A stretch of DNA of 36,303 nt, from the NCBI GenBank assembly GCA_016234535.1, contig JACRBH010000209.1:1-36303 (forward strand), written 5' to 3'. Below are positions 25,110-34,249 of the stretch, in pieces. Positions within the stretch are counted from its first letter, which is position 1. Every line of letters starts with the position of its first letter. The translations under genes were made by a program, and so were the position numbers. The notes under the pieces are model-generated. The model made no database searches, was not told the DNA's origin, and saw only the letters and a list, made by a program, of their open reading frames with translations. The DNA comes from Chloroflexota bacterium. Lineage in GTDB: Bacteria > Chloroflexota > Anaerolineae > Anaerolineales > Villigracilaceae.

Positions 25110-26146
25110 CAGACCTCCGCCTTCTCAGAAGAAAATTCATGCACCATATCCACAACCGCTTTGACACTATCCACCGGCGTATGCTGCAGGATCCCGTGTC
25201 CGAGATTAAAGATGTGTCCAGGTCTGCCATTCGCGCGGCGCAGAACGTCATGCACACGTGCTTTGAGTTCAGGGAGAGGCGCGAAGAGCGTGATGGGATC
25301 AAGATTCCCTTGAACAGCGACATCATCACCGAGCAGCGACCAGCCGTCGTCAAGCGGGATGCGCCAGTCGAGTCCGATCACATCCCCGCCCGCACGTTTC
25401 ATCAACGGGAGGAGCGTTGTTGTGTTCGTCCCAAAATGGATGACAGGTACGTTCATCGCTTGTGCGGCTTTGAGTAATTTTTGCGAATATGGCAACACGA
25501 AGGTTTCATAATCCGATGGGCTGAGCGCGCCGACCCACGAATCAAAGACCTGCACTGCCTGCGCCCCCGCGCGAATCTGCGCCGTGAGGTAATCGCTGAA
25601 GACATCCGCAAGTTTATCCATCAAGGCATGGAAAACATCAGGCGCGGAATACATCATCGTTTTGGTCTTGAGGAATTCGCGCGACGAACCGCCTTCGATG
25701 ATGTAGGACGCGACCGTGAATGGCGCGCCGCAAAAACCGATCAGCGGAGTGTCCGTGAGTTCCCTGCGCAGGATGCGGATCGCTTCCATCACATAGCCGA
25801 GATCTGTTTCTGCGTTGACGGGTTTCAACGCCCTGACATCGTCCATCGTGCGGACAGGATTCTGCAACACGGGACCTTCACCCTTGGCAAACTCAAGCCC
25901 AACACCGAGCGGAATGGCGGGAAGCAGAATATCAGCGAAGAGGATCGCCGCATCCACCCCAAAAGCGCGGACAGGCTGAAGTGTCACCTCGGCGGCAAGC
26001 TCGGGCTGGTAACAAATTTCGAGCAGTGAATACTTCTCACGGATGGCGCGGTATTCAGGCATGTAACGTCCTGCCTGGCGCATGAACCACACGGGAGTTG
26101 CGTCAACAGGTTTGCGGTGGCAGGCTAGTAAAAAACGGCTGTTCAT
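25109..26146 (-). CDS. hemE: uroporphyrinogen III decarboxylase
   Basis: The 345-residue enzyme removes four carboxyl groups from uroporphyrinogen III to give coproporphyrinogen III. It has the signature VWFMRQAGRYMPEYR, the catalytic Asp in LFADILLP, and GFCGAPFTVASYIIEGG. I choose ATG 26146, because it gives the usual N-terminus MNSRFLLACHRKP and overlaps the hemQ stop as ATGA; ATG 26152 would add two residues. It is a true decarboxylase, unlike the URO-D-like methyltransferase at 14925-16076, which lacks the arginine motif. Confidence 0.96.
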   Translation of the reverse strand: MNSRFLLACHRKPVDATPVWFMRQAGRYMPEYRAIREKYSLLEICYQPELAAEVTLQPVRAFGVDAAILFADILLPAIPLGVGLEFAKGEGPVLQNPVRTMDDVRALKPVNAETDLGYVMEAIRILRRELTDTPLIGFCGAPFTVASYIIEGGSSREFLKTKTMMYSAPDVFHALMDKLADVFSDYLTAQIRAGAQAVQVFDSWVGALSPSDYETFVLPYSQKLLKAAQAMNVPVIHFGTNTTTLLPLMKRAGGDVIGLDWRIPLDDGWSLLGDDVAVQGNLDPITLFAPLPELKARVHDVLRRANGRPGHIFNLGHGILQHTPVDSVKAVVDMVHEFSSEKAEV

Positions 26147-26838
26147 TTCCATAAGGCAAGGGTCTCTTCAGCGGGGTGATAGATCGCAGTATGCAAGGGC
26201 GTGTCACGCAGGGTGTAGCGGCGCGCTTCGGTGTCGCGCAACTCGTTGACCAGGTCAGAGAAGCGGGTCAGGTCATCGGTCTCGTACACTACGACGAATT
26301 CCTGATTTTGCAAACCAAAGGAATAAAGAAGCAATTGGCTGATGTCTTCGTATTGTTTCCCAATACGGATATGCTCGTTCATCATGCCCTGACGCGCCTC
26401 GCGGCTCATCAAATACCATTCGGTCGTTTTGGAGAATGGATAGATGATGAGATAAGGCTTGTGCTCGTCCGAGAATGGATCGATCTCCTGTTTGGAGCGT
26501 GCCTTCGAATACTGAGACGGACGCGTAAAGCCCCACAGGGAATCTTTTTGTTCGATCAGGTGACGATAGGGAGCCAGCGCCTTTGCGAATTTCTCAAAGA
26601 AAGTGGCGGCATCCTGATTGTCTTTTACCGTTAAGGCAGACCAGATGATCAGGTCTACATCATGCTCCGTACTTTGAAACAGGTCCACTTTTTGAGCGGA
26701 CGCGCGTAATGCTGCCAGCCAGTTTTTGTGGAAGTTCGCACGTTCATCCACGCTCAATGACCAGTAAGCATCCTTGAAGGAAAATAAAGAGTAGTGGTTG
26801 AACGTGCGTAGAGATTGTTCGGTCGTCTCCGTGGTCAT
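26143..26838 (-). CDS. hemQ: coproheme decarboxylase (HemQ/ChdC, chlorite dismutase family)
   Basis: The 231-residue protein belongs to the chlorite dismutase superfamily. It has the residues expected of coproheme decarboxylases: Y133 in YPFSK, W141 in EWYLM, the proximal histidine H156 in MMNEHIRIG and Q168 in DISQ, about 12 residues further on. The loop between Y133 and W141 is about four residues shorter than in the Firmicutes enzymes I recall. It would use peroxide to turn Fe-coproporphyrin III into haem b, the last step of the coproporphyrin-dependent route. The gene abuts the radical SAM gene. Confidence 0.88.
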   Translation of the reverse strand: MTTETTEQSLRTFNHYSLFSFKDAYWSLSVDERANFHKNWLAALRASAQKVDLFQSTEHDVDLIIWSALTVKDNQDAATFFEKFAKALAPYRHLIEQKDSLWGFTRPSQYSKARSKQEIDPFSDEHKPYLIIYPFSKTTEWYLMSREARQGMMNEHIRIGKQYEDISQLLLYSFGLQNQEFVVVYETDDLTRFSDLVNELRDTEARRYTLRDTPLHTAIYHPAEETLALWK

Positions 26839-27984
26839 TTACGCTCCTTGGGGAATATATAAACAGGCTGGGTCGGATTCAAGATAATCTCCAGTCACGC
26901 CGTACGCGCGTCCGCGCTGACCGCCGCATACATCGCGGTATTCGCAGATGCCGCAGCGTCCTTTAATTTTGTCGGGAGTACGCAGGTCGGTGAATAGCTG
27001 TGAGTTGCGGTATACATCGATTACATCATCTGTGCGAACGTTGCCTGCGGTGAGCGGCAGGAAGCCAGAAGGTTGAATATCGCCCACATGGGAAATAAAC
27101 AGGAAACCGTTTCCATCATTGACGCCACGTGTCGGGCGATTGAGTCCGTCCGCGTATTGAAAACCAGCGCCCTGAAAAGTGACCGACGTATCGCCGCCCT
27201 GTTCCGCGCGTTTGCGTTCGATGGCAACACGACGATACATCGGCGCAGCCGTGGATTTAATGTCAAATGGCGCAGTCTTGGAAAGGTCATACAGCCAATT
27301 GAAAGTACGCTCGTGTTCTTCAGCGGAGATCATATTTTTGACTTGGGCACGCCCAGTCGGCACAAGGAAGAACAACGACCATTGCACCGCACCTACTTCC
27401 TGAATGAACGGCACCATTTCATCAAGAATATCGACATTATGTTTTGAGATGGTTGTATTCACCTGCACACTAATCCCGATCTCCTGAGCACGGTGCAAAA
27501 TATCCATCGTGCGCTGCCATGAGCCAGCCACCTGCCGAAAATTATCGTGGATCTCTGCGCTGGGTGCATCCAGTGAGAGCGCAATTCGGCGAATACCCGC
27601 ATCGCGCACCTTCTCAAGCCGTGCGGTTGTTGGCAGTGCAGTGGCGGTTGGGGTCAATGAACAACGCAGACCTTTTTGCGTGGCATGCGCGATCAGTTCG
27701 TGCAGGTCTTTGCGCATCATCGGGTCGCCACCCGTGAAGATTAAGATCGGCGAACCGAATTCAGCCAGGCGGTCGATTAGGCGCAAGGACTCTTCTGTAT
27801 TCAATTCATTCGAGTCGGGGATATGAAGTGCATCTGCACGGCAATGGACACAGGCATATGCACAGGCGCGCGTCACTTCCCAGGCGATGGTGAAGGGCGC
27901 CATATTGAAATCGGCATGTACCATGCGTTCGTTGTGCATCGTTCGTTCAGATGCGGCGCGAGGAGTTAGGTTTTCCAATGACAT
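26839..27984 (-). CDS. radical SAM/SPASM protein of haem cluster (AhbD/NirJ-like)
   Basis: The 381-residue protein has the radical SAM cluster motif C41-x3-C45-x2-C48 (CAYACVHC), the SAM-binding FTGGDPMMRKDL, and a C-terminal SPASM region (GRCGICEYRDVCGG and DPACLY) that should hold one or two further iron-sulfur clusters. It resembles AhbD and NirJ, which work on haem propionates. AhbD makes haem from Fe-coproporphyrin without oxygen, that is, from the same substrate as HemQ, whose gene follows immediately. It might therefore be an anaerobic alternative for the last step. A NirJ-like role in haem d1 is less likely, because no other d1 genes are present. Confidence 0.85.
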   Translation of the reverse strand: MSLENLTPRAASERTMHNERMVHADFNMAPFTIAWEVTRACAYACVHCRADALHIPDSNELNTEESLRLIDRLAEFGSPILIFTGGDPMMRKDLHELIAHATQKGLRCSLTPTATALPTTARLEKVRDAGIRRIALSLDAPSAEIHDNFRQVAGSWQRTMDILHRAQEIGISVQVNTTISKHNVDILDEMVPFIQEVGAVQWSLFFLVPTGRAQVKNMISAEEHERTFNWLYDLSKTAPFDIKSTAAPMYRRVAIERKRAEQGGDTSVTFQGAGFQYADGLNRPTRGVNDGNGFLFISHVGDIQPSGFLPLTAGNVRTDDVIDVYRNSQLFTDLRTPDKIKGRCGICEYRDVCGGQRGRAYGVTGDYLESDPACLYIPQGA

Positions 27985-27996
27985 GTTTTTTTCCTT

Positions 27997-29058
27997 TTAT
28001 TTCAACCACTTCGCCGCATCCACGGCGTGATAGGTAATGATGACATCCGCGCCTGCGCGCTTGATGGACGTGAGCATTTCGAGTGTGATCTTCACTTCAT
28101 CCACCCAGCCATTCGCGGCAGCGGCTTTAATCATCGAATACTCACCACTGACGTTGTATGCCGCCATCGGCAACTCAGGATACGCATCCTTTACCACACG
28201 AATGACATCGAGATATGCCAGTGCAGGCTTCACCATTAACATATCCGCGCCTTCTTGCACGTCCAGGGCGGCTTCGCGCAGAGCCTCGCGCACATTGGCA
28301 GGGTCCATCTGATGAGATTTTCTATCGCCAAATTTCGGCGCACCTTCCGCCGCATCGCGGAACGGTCCATAAAATGACGACGCATACTTCACGGCATACG
28401 ACATGATGGGTAGGTTCTCATACCCAGCGCCATCCAACCCTTCACGAATGAACGCCACCATGCCATCCATCATCCCCGATGGCGCAACAATATCTGCACC
28501 GCACTCGGCGTGCGAGATTGCTACCTTCGCCAGCACATCCAGCGTCGGATCGTTTAACACGTATCCCTCGGGCAAACCTGCATGAAAATGCTCGCCTGTG
28601 TTCAAAATACCGCAATGCCCGTGATCGGTGTATTCGCACAGGCACACATCCGTCACCACCACCATCTCTGGGATTTCCTTCTTGATCGCGCGAATCGCCT
28701 GTTGGACAATTCCATCTTCTGCAAAGTTCTCCAGCCCGATCGGATCTTTTTCTTTTGGTATTCCAAACAGGATGACTGCGCTCACACCCGACTTTGCAGC
28801 TGCTTCTGCTTCTCGAACCGCTTCCGCCACGGACAGTTGATACACGCCCGGCATCGAGCCTATGGCAGTTCGTCCCGTTCCATGCCGCACAAATAGCGGG
28901 TAGATAAAATCGCGCGCGTTGAGTTCGGTCTCCCGTACCATCGCGCGGATGGCGGGGTTTGCACGCAATCTGCGCGGACGATGGACGACACCTGCACTTG
29001 CGCCAGGTGCAAGTGTCGACGATAGACGATTTCGAGTCTCCAGTTCATGTAAAGTCAT
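27997..29058 (-). CDS. hemB: porphobilinogen synthase (5-aminolevulinate dehydratase)
   Basis: The 353-residue enzyme joins two 5-aminolevulinates. It has the zinc-type cysteines C139, C141 and C149 in [14 protein letters not shown] and the Schiff-base lysines K224 (SYAVKYAS) and K277 (MVKPAL). The start overlaps the hemD stop as ATGA. The first ~26 residues before RPRRLR are an extension compared with the family; part of this extension is encoded by a 33-bp palindrome at 28986-29018. The core is complete. Confidence 0.96.
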   Translation of the reverse strand: MTLHELETRNRLSSTLAPGASAGVVHRPRRLRANPAIRAMVRETELNARDFIYPLFVRHGTGRTAIGSMPGVYQLSVAEAVREAEAAAKSGVSAVILFGIPKEKDPIGLENFAEDGIVQQAIRAIKKEIPEMVVVTDVCLCEYTDHGHCGILNTGEHFHAGLPEGYVLNDPTLDVLAKVAISHAECGADIVAPSGMMDGMVAFIREGLDGAGYENLPIMSYAVKYASSFYGPFRDAAEGAPKFGDRKSHQMDPANVREALREAALDVQEGADMLMVKPALAYLDVIRVVKDAYPELPMAAYNVSGEYSMIKAAAANGWVDEVKITLEMLTSIKRAGADVIITYHAVDAAKWLK

Positions 29059-29801
29059 GATGCCTCCAAATTAGTAATGACTTCCAGCAACCCTTCGGTT
29101 GTATATTCTTTCGCAACGACAAGTTCGGCCAACGCTTCCTCTTTTGCTGCTTGCTCGGTGATGGGACCAATGCAGGCGAATAATGGGTTGTTTGGAAGGT
29201 TCAATGGATCGAGTCCGTTTTGTTTGCAGATTGCAACGAAATTTTGGACAGTGGAAGGACTGGTCAAGGTCACAACATCCACACCTGATTTCAACACGGC
29301 GATTCCTTCGGGATCAGGATCAGTGGGCAAGGTTTTATAAACTGCAATCTCGTGAGCGATTCCGCCAGCATCCACAATTCCTTCAGGCAATGCTTTTCGT
29401 GCAATTTCTGCGCGTGGGAGTAAGACCCACTTGCCTTGTAAGTTCCCCAGCCCGGGCAGGATGGCTTCTGCAACATATTCTTCAGGGACAAAGTCTGGTT
29501 CGATGCTGTATTTGCGTAACGCCTCGGCGGTTTTTGGTCCGATGGCGGCGAACTTCACGCCCGTGTTCTCTTTCAAAATGAAGACGGAATACTCATCAAA
29601 CACAACGTCCACAGCATTGACCGATGTGAATACCACCCATTCATAGCAGTTCAATTTCTCAAGAGCAAGTTCCAATGCAACATTATTTTCAATGGATTGG
29701 ATTTCGATGACTGGGAAAAAGATCGGTTCGAAGCCCGCAGAACGCAGTTTTTCTGCGAAGTCATCAGCTTGGGCGCGGGGGCGGGTGATGAGGATTTTCA
29801 T
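29055..29801 (-). CDS. hemD: uroporphyrinogen III synthase
   Basis: The 248-residue protein closes hydroxymethylbilane to uroporphyrinogen III. HemD is poorly conserved, but [58 protein letters not shown] and [12 protein letters not shown] are the usual landmarks of its two domains. It lies between hemC and hemB, which confirms the call, and it is full length without a fused methyltransferase domain. Confidence 0.92.
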   Translation of the reverse strand: MKILITRPRAQADDFAEKLRSAGFEPIFFPVIEIQSIENNVALELALEKLNCYEWVVFTSVNAVDVVFDEYSVFILKENTGVKFAAIGPKTAEALRKYSIEPDFVPEEYVAEAILPGLGNLQGKWVLLPRAEIARKALPEGIVDAGGIAHEIAVYKTLPTDPDPEGIAVLKSGVDVVTLTSPSTVQNFVAICKQNGLDPLNLPNNPLFACIGPITEQAAKEEALAELVVAKEYTTEGLLEVITNLEAS

Positions 29802-29813
29802 AGCGACCAGTTA

Positions 29814-30737
29814 TCAGCGGGCAGTGATCAGTTTTAGGATTTCGTTTGCGCCTTGTTGAATTGCTTTTTGCGCGAGTTCATTTCCAAGATGAATCGGGTT
29901 TGTGCCTTGACCTGTGACTTTCACTGCTTTCCTTCCATCTTCAGAAATTACCAAACCAGTAAGACTAATTATTGATGACTGTTGGCTGTTCACTTCGGCG
30001 AACGCCGCCACAGGTACGGCACAGCCGCCGCCTAACCCCTGCAAAAATACCCGTTCCGCCGTGACCGCTTTTCGCGTGGCTTCATCTTCAAGTACGGAGA
30101 GCAATTCAAGAGTAGTTGTGTCTTCTGTGCGGCATTGGACCGCGAGTGCGCCCTGTCCAGGCGCAGGGAGCATCACTTCCAGCGAGAGCCATTCAGTGAC
30201 GTGAGAGTCCAGACCCAAACGAGTCAACCCTGCACCTGCAAGGATGATGGCGTCGTATTGACCGTCCAGGGCTTTACGCAGGCGGGTATCCACGTTGCCA
30301 CGCAGGGACTCGGTCTTAATGTCTGGGCGGAGGGAAAGGATCTGGGCAGCGCGGCGCAGGCTTGAGGTCCCGACTGACGCGCCGTTTGGAAGAGTTGCAA
30401 GGATGTATCCATCGCGTGAGATCAACGCATCACGCACTTCCGCACGGGCGGGAATACATCCAATGGTTAATCCTGCGGGGTTTTCAACAGGCAGATCCTT
30501 GAGTGAATGAACCGCGCAATGGACTGTTCCATTCAATAATTCGGATTCAAGTTCCTGTGTGAAGAGTCCTTTGCCGCCAATCTCGGGCAAAGGCTTGTCA
30601 AGAATTTTGTCGCCTTGCGTGGTAATGACCTTTTCTTCGCATTCAAGATTGGGATGAATATTTTGCAGGGTATTGATAACCCATTGGGTTTGCCAACGGG
30701 CGAGGGCGGAGGGGCGGGTGGCGAAAGTAAGTTTCAT
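29814..30737 (-). CDS. hemC: hydroxymethylbilane synthase (porphobilinogen deaminase)
   Basis: The 307-residue enzyme polymerises four porphobilinogens. It has the N-terminal ATRPSALARWQTQ, the catalytic Asp D81 in HSLKDLP, the arginine-rich GTSSLRRAAQI and RGNVDTRLRK, and C239 in GLGGGCAVPVAAF, which holds the dipyrromethane cofactor. It follows hemA by 6 bases and precedes hemD by 12. Confidence 0.96.
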   Translation of the reverse strand: MKLTFATRPSALARWQTQWVINTLQNIHPNLECEEKVITTQGDKILDKPLPEIGGKGLFTQELESELLNGTVHCAVHSLKDLPVENPAGLTIGCIPARAEVRDALISRDGYILATLPNGASVGTSSLRRAAQILSLRPDIKTESLRGNVDTRLRKALDGQYDAIILAGAGLTRLGLDSHVTEWLSLEVMLPAPGQGALAVQCRTEDTTTLELLSVLEDEATRKAVTAERVFLQGLGGGCAVPVAAFAEVNSQQSSIISLTGLVISEDGRKAVKVTGQGTNPIHLGNELAQKAIQQGANEILKLITAR

Positions 30738-30743
30738 GTTTCC

Positions 30744-32066
30744 CTAATCAGCAGCATTTGAAATGGGGCAGGCTTGACCCGAGAAACCGCACAAGCCTTC
30801 GCTTTGCAGACCGAACAAGGTGCGGGCGACGGCGGCATATTCGGGCGCATGTGGACAGGACGCTTCGGCACGCAGACGGTTGGTGGGTGCGTGCAAAATT
30901 TGCTTGACCAGCGCCTGGGTCATGGCTTCGATGCGGGTGCGTTCGGCTTCGGTCAGGTCGGGCAGGCGGCGCAATGTTTTTTCGAGCATTTCCTTGCGGA
31001 TGCTTTCAGCCTGCTGGCGAATATCGGAGATGATCGGAATCATCTCGAGTGATTTCAGGTATTCAGTAAATTCTTTAATTTCTTCATCGAGAATGGATTT
31101 AACTTGTGGCACTTCTGACATGCGTTCAGCAAGCGCGCCTTCGAGTTTTTCATTCAAGTTATCGATATCATACAATTTGACGTGGGGGATGTTCACCGCA
31201 TCGGGGTCAATGTCGCGTGGCACAGCAATATCGATCAGCACCAATGGACGTTGCGCACGCGCTTGCATGGCCTGTTTGACCATTTCGGCAGACAGCATCA
31301 TGTGCGGCGCGCCTGTGGAGGAGATCAGAATATCGGCAGACTCCAGCGCAGAATCAAGATTTTCAAAGGTTGTGATTTGTGCCTCCCAGCGATCTGCGAT
31401 GGAATGGGCGCGTTCGAGGGTGCGATTGACAACCAGGATGCGGTTCGCTCCACGCTTGCGCAGGGCTTCCACTGCCAATTCCGCCATTTCCCCTGCGCCG
31501 AGGATGACCACCTGCGCTTCAGCAATGGGATGAACGACCCGTTCCGCCAGCGACGCGGCAAGCGATGACACCGAAGCGGGATTGCGGCTAATCCCCGTTT
31601 CCGTGCGGGCGCGCTTCCCTGCATGAATGGCAGATTGGAAGAGGCGGTTCAATACCGGCCCCGTCATGTTCTGTCCGCGGGAGAGTTCCAACGAGCGGAC
31701 GATCTGCCCTAAAATCTGTGGTTCACCGATGACGAGTGAGTCAAGCCCTGCAGCAACCTCAAAGAGGTGGTGGACGACATCGAGATCTTCGTAGCGATAG
31801 GCATGGGCATGAAATTGTGTTGCTGGTACACCACACGCATCCGACAAAAAAGCCTCCAGTTCGGCAATTGCCATGTGACTGGAGGCGGCGTAGAGTTCGG
31901 TACGATTACAAGTGGAGATGATGACCAGTTCGGTGATCGATGTGGCGAGATGCCCGCATGCCAGGCGGGCTAGTGTGGAACGGATCGCATCTTCGCTGAG
32001 CGAGAATTGCTCACGAAGTTCAATGGATGTGGTGGTGTGATTGAGACCGAGGCAGTAAATGTGCAT
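30744..32066 (-). CDS. hemA: glutamyl-tRNA reductase
   Basis: The 440-residue first enzyme of the C5 route reduces glutamyl-tRNA to glutamate-1-semialdehyde using NADPH. The catalytic cysteine is C53 in ISTCNRTELY. The sequence also has GLDSLVIGEPQILGQ, the NADPH site VVILGAGEMAELA and the C-terminal dimerisation helix. The last ~40 residues carry extra cysteines (SCPH, GLCGFSGQACPI) that I do not expect in the family; they may be a redox- or haem-responsive tail. It is the first gene of the 13-gene operon. The region upstream is AT-rich without a convincing promoter match. Confidence 0.95.
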   Translation of the reverse strand: MHIYCLGLNHTTTSIELREQFSLSEDAIRSTLARLACGHLATSITELVIISTCNRTELYAASSHMAIAELEAFLSDACGVPATQFHAHAYRYEDLDVVHHLFEVAAGLDSLVIGEPQILGQIVRSLELSRGQNMTGPVLNRLFQSAIHAGKRARTETGISRNPASVSSLAASLAERVVHPIAEAQVVILGAGEMAELAVEALRKRGANRILVVNRTLERAHSIADRWEAQITTFENLDSALESADILISSTGAPHMMLSAEMVKQAMQARAQRPLVLIDIAVPRDIDPDAVNIPHVKLYDIDNLNEKLEGALAERMSEVPQVKSILDEEIKEFTEYLKSLEMIPIISDIRQQAESIRKEMLEKTLRRLPDLTEAERTRIEAMTQALVKQILHAPTNRLRAEASCPHAPEYAAVARTLFGLQSEGLCGFSGQACPISNAAD

Positions 32067-32337
32067 TGACCAGCCGCTTTTGATAATGAATGTTTCAACT
32101 GTATTATCTAAAGGCGGATGGGGCTAGAGAGTTTTGCAAACTATTTTCTTAGCAATGGATTAGGAATTCTAAATTATTTAATCATATGCTTATTGTGGAG
32201 AAATTAGTTTTATAGATTTATGATTTTCATCTTGAAGAATTAGAAGAATGTCATGATTTCCTAATTCGATACGGTTTGGATAATGGGTATGGATACATGC
32301 TCATGGGATCCTACAAAAGACTCAAGTAGAACCAATC
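32067..32337. other. AT-rich region upstream of hemA
   Basis: This stretch must hold the haem operon promoter on the minus strand. A GATAAT lies near 32105, but no -35 box at the proper distance could be recognised. No gene seen. Confidence 0.4.
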
Positions 32338-32640
32338 ACCCTGCGCCTCATCGGGAGACTCGAACCGCTCGACTCAGATCTTATCGGTTTGAACGCCTGC
32401 ATCGTTGCGTGAGACTCGGTTTTTATTTCGCCTGAACAACGCGGTGTTGGTAGGGTCTTTCAGGATCATACCTTGTTCCCCCCATTGACCGTGTTCGAGA
32501 ATGTTGCTTTTGGTTTGCGCTGAAATATGGATTGCGGCGTTGACGCGCTTGCACCACGTCCCACTAGTTGTAGGATGGATGTGCCGCTAGCAGTCTTGAT
32601 GCCAACTCGCGGATTGAGATGCGTGAGCGGTTCATAACAT
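32338..32640 (+). pseudogene. ABC transporter ATPase remnant (FbpC/PotA type)
   Basis: One plus-strand frame reads TLRLIGRLEPLDSDLIGLN, then a TGA, then [18 protein letters not shown] and [14 protein letters not shown] up to a TGA near 32521. This is the Walker A-to-Q-loop region of ATPases for iron, polyamine or sulfate uptake. About 80 bases on, LDANSRIEMRERF (about 32597-32635) matches the stretch behind Walker B in the same family. The middle with the signature motif is missing, so this is a decayed and deleted gene. No permease or binding-protein remnant was seen next to it. Confidence 0.72.
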
Positions 32641-32803
32641 TCTCAAATCCATGATGCATTCAACGAATGCACGGTTTAATGGCAAGCCATCCGTGTATAC
32701 GTCATAATATTTGTTGGGAATTATCTGCTCACAAAATTCTAGTGAAATTCTAAGCAAATCTACATTGTCTTACGCAAGATTGAGTATACAATTTAATCTG
32801 GCA

Positions 32804-32834
32804 AATTTAAGGACGTTCCCAACGTCCTTAAATT
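32804..32834. promoter_or_regulatory. perfect 14-bp inverted repeat before PucC-like gene
   Basis: AATTTAAGGACGTT and its exact complement are separated by CCC. A possible promoter (TTGTCT near 32765, 16 bases, then TACAAT near 32787) lies just upstream, so the repeat would fall at the transcript start. It may be an operator, perhaps for the MerR-type protein downstream, or an RNA hairpin. No T-run follows on the plus strand, while the minus strand has TTTTTT after a 5-base gap. Confidence 0.5.
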
Positions 32835-32901
32835 GTGCAAAAAATCAATTATCTACAAACCGACTACTAACCATTCAACTCATAATCTACTCAACTATCA
32901 C

Positions 32902-34206
32902 ATGTATCTCAAACGCCTCCAACTTGCCCTCATCCACACCGCCGTCGCTATGACGCTCGTGCCCATTAACAGTACTCTCAACCGAGTCATGATCTTCGAC
33001 CTCGGCATTTCCAAAACCCTCTTCACGCTCCTTGCTATCTTTCCCTATTTACTTTCTCCCATTCAAGTCGCCATAGGCTCCTTCTCAGACCGTCATCCCC
33101 TCTTCGGCTACCGCCGCACGCCATACATCCTGTTAGGACTTATCCTCTGTGTTGTCGGTGTCGCTGTTTCGCCGCAAGTTGCCATCCTCATGAGTCAGAA
33201 CCTCACGCTTGGCATCATCGTCGGCGTGTTCGCATTCGGCGCGTGGGGTATGGGCTATAACCTCTCCGCAGTCTCGTATCTCTCCCTCGCCTCCGAACTC
33301 TCAGGCGAAAAGGAACGTGGCAAGACAATCGCGACGATGTTCACGGTCATGGTCATCGGTTTGATTGCAACCGGCATCAGCCTCAGTCGCATGGTGCCGA
33401 CGTATGACCCTGTCGTCCTTGAACGCACCTTCCTCATCGTCGCCGCCTCAGCCCTGACCCTGGGTCTGCTCAGCCTCATCAAGCTTGAACCACGCTTCGA
33501 TAGTTCCTCTTTAACCACCAAAGCGGACATCTACACTATCAAGCAGATGACCTCCGCCATCACAGCCAATCCCATCGCAAAGCTATTCTTCGTCTACTTA
33601 TTGCTACTCCTGGCCGCCATCCTTGGTCAGGATGTTCTGCTCGAACCTTTCGGCGCTCAAGCCTTCGGCATGACTCTCGAACAGACATCCCGCATCGTAT
33701 CCATCACTTACACCTTCACGTTAATCGCTTTCATCGTCGCAGGGATTCTCGATGGGCGTGTCAACAAGAAATATATCGCCCAATCGGGCAACCTCGGCGT
33801 ACTGATCGGATTCATCATCATCGTCATCAGCGGACTCACCGTCAGCCTGACCGCTTTCTACCTCGGCATCACCCTGCTGGGATTCGGCACAGGCATCTCC
33901 ACCATCGCCAATCTCTCGCTCATGTTTGACCTCACTGTCCCTGAAAAGGTGGGACTCTACATTGGGGCATGGGGCTTTTCGAACGGACTCTCCCGCCTCA
34001 TTGGTTTGCTCATGGCAGGCATCGTTGCAGACGTGGCGACAAAGATCACTGGCGACGCGCTGCATGGCTACCTTGTCGTCTTCGGCATTGAAGCCTTGAT
34101 GATACTCATAGCGTCGGTCATGCTCTATCGCATTGACGTGTCTGCTTTCCAAAAGCAGGCACATGAACCAGAGTTCACAGAAAAAGTGGCGATCACCGCA
34201 AATTAA
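32902..34206 (+). CDS. MFS transporter of the PucC / bacteriochlorophyll-delivery family
   Basis: The protein (434 residues from ATG 32902) has about 12 membrane segments. Its N-terminal pattern, STLNRVMIFDLGISKTLF followed by PIQVAIGSFSDRHPLFGYRRTPYILLG, is typical of PucC and related BCD-family MFS proteins, which help assemble light-harvesting complexes or move chlorophyll-type pigments. No photosynthesis gene is in the window, so it more likely handles another tetrapyrrole, fitting its place beside the haem operon. The frame is open back to TTG 32833, but that start lies in the palindrome and adds a hydrophilic stretch. Neither start has a good ribosome binding site. The stop is 44 bases before the next gene. 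Confidence 0.8.
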   Translation: MYLKRLQLALIHTAVAMTLVPINSTLNRVMIFDLGISKTLFTLLAIFPYLLSPIQVAIGSFSDRHPLFGYRRTPYILLGLILCVVGVAVSPQVAILMSQNLTLGIIVGVFAFGAWGMGYNLSAVSYLSLASELSGEKERGKTIATMFTVMVIGLIATGISLSRMVPTYDPVVLERTFLIVAASALTLGLLSLIKLEPRFDSSSLTTKADIYTIKQMTSAITANPIAKLFFVYLLLLLAAILGQDVLLEPFGAQAFGMTLEQTSRIVSITYTFTLIAFIVAGILDGRVNKKYIAQSGNLGVLIGFIIIVISGLTVSLTAFYLGITLLGFGTGISTIANLSLMFDLTVPEKVGLYIGAWGFSNGLSRLIGLLMAGIVADVATKITGDALHGYLVVFGIEALMILIASVMLYRIDVSAFQKQAHEPEFTEKVAITAN

Positions 34207-34249
34207 ATTTCGGAATCTTGGAGGTTTACTCCACGCCACAGGAAATGAA

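Noticed and set aside
25481..26029. Long plus-strand frame opposite hemE
   Set aside because: Rich in Arg and His with no recognisable motif; antisense shadow of a well-conserved gene.
34133..34249. Upstream start of the MerR-type gene
   Set aside because: It overlaps the transporter gene in another frame and adds a non-conserved stretch before a clean helix-turn-helix start.
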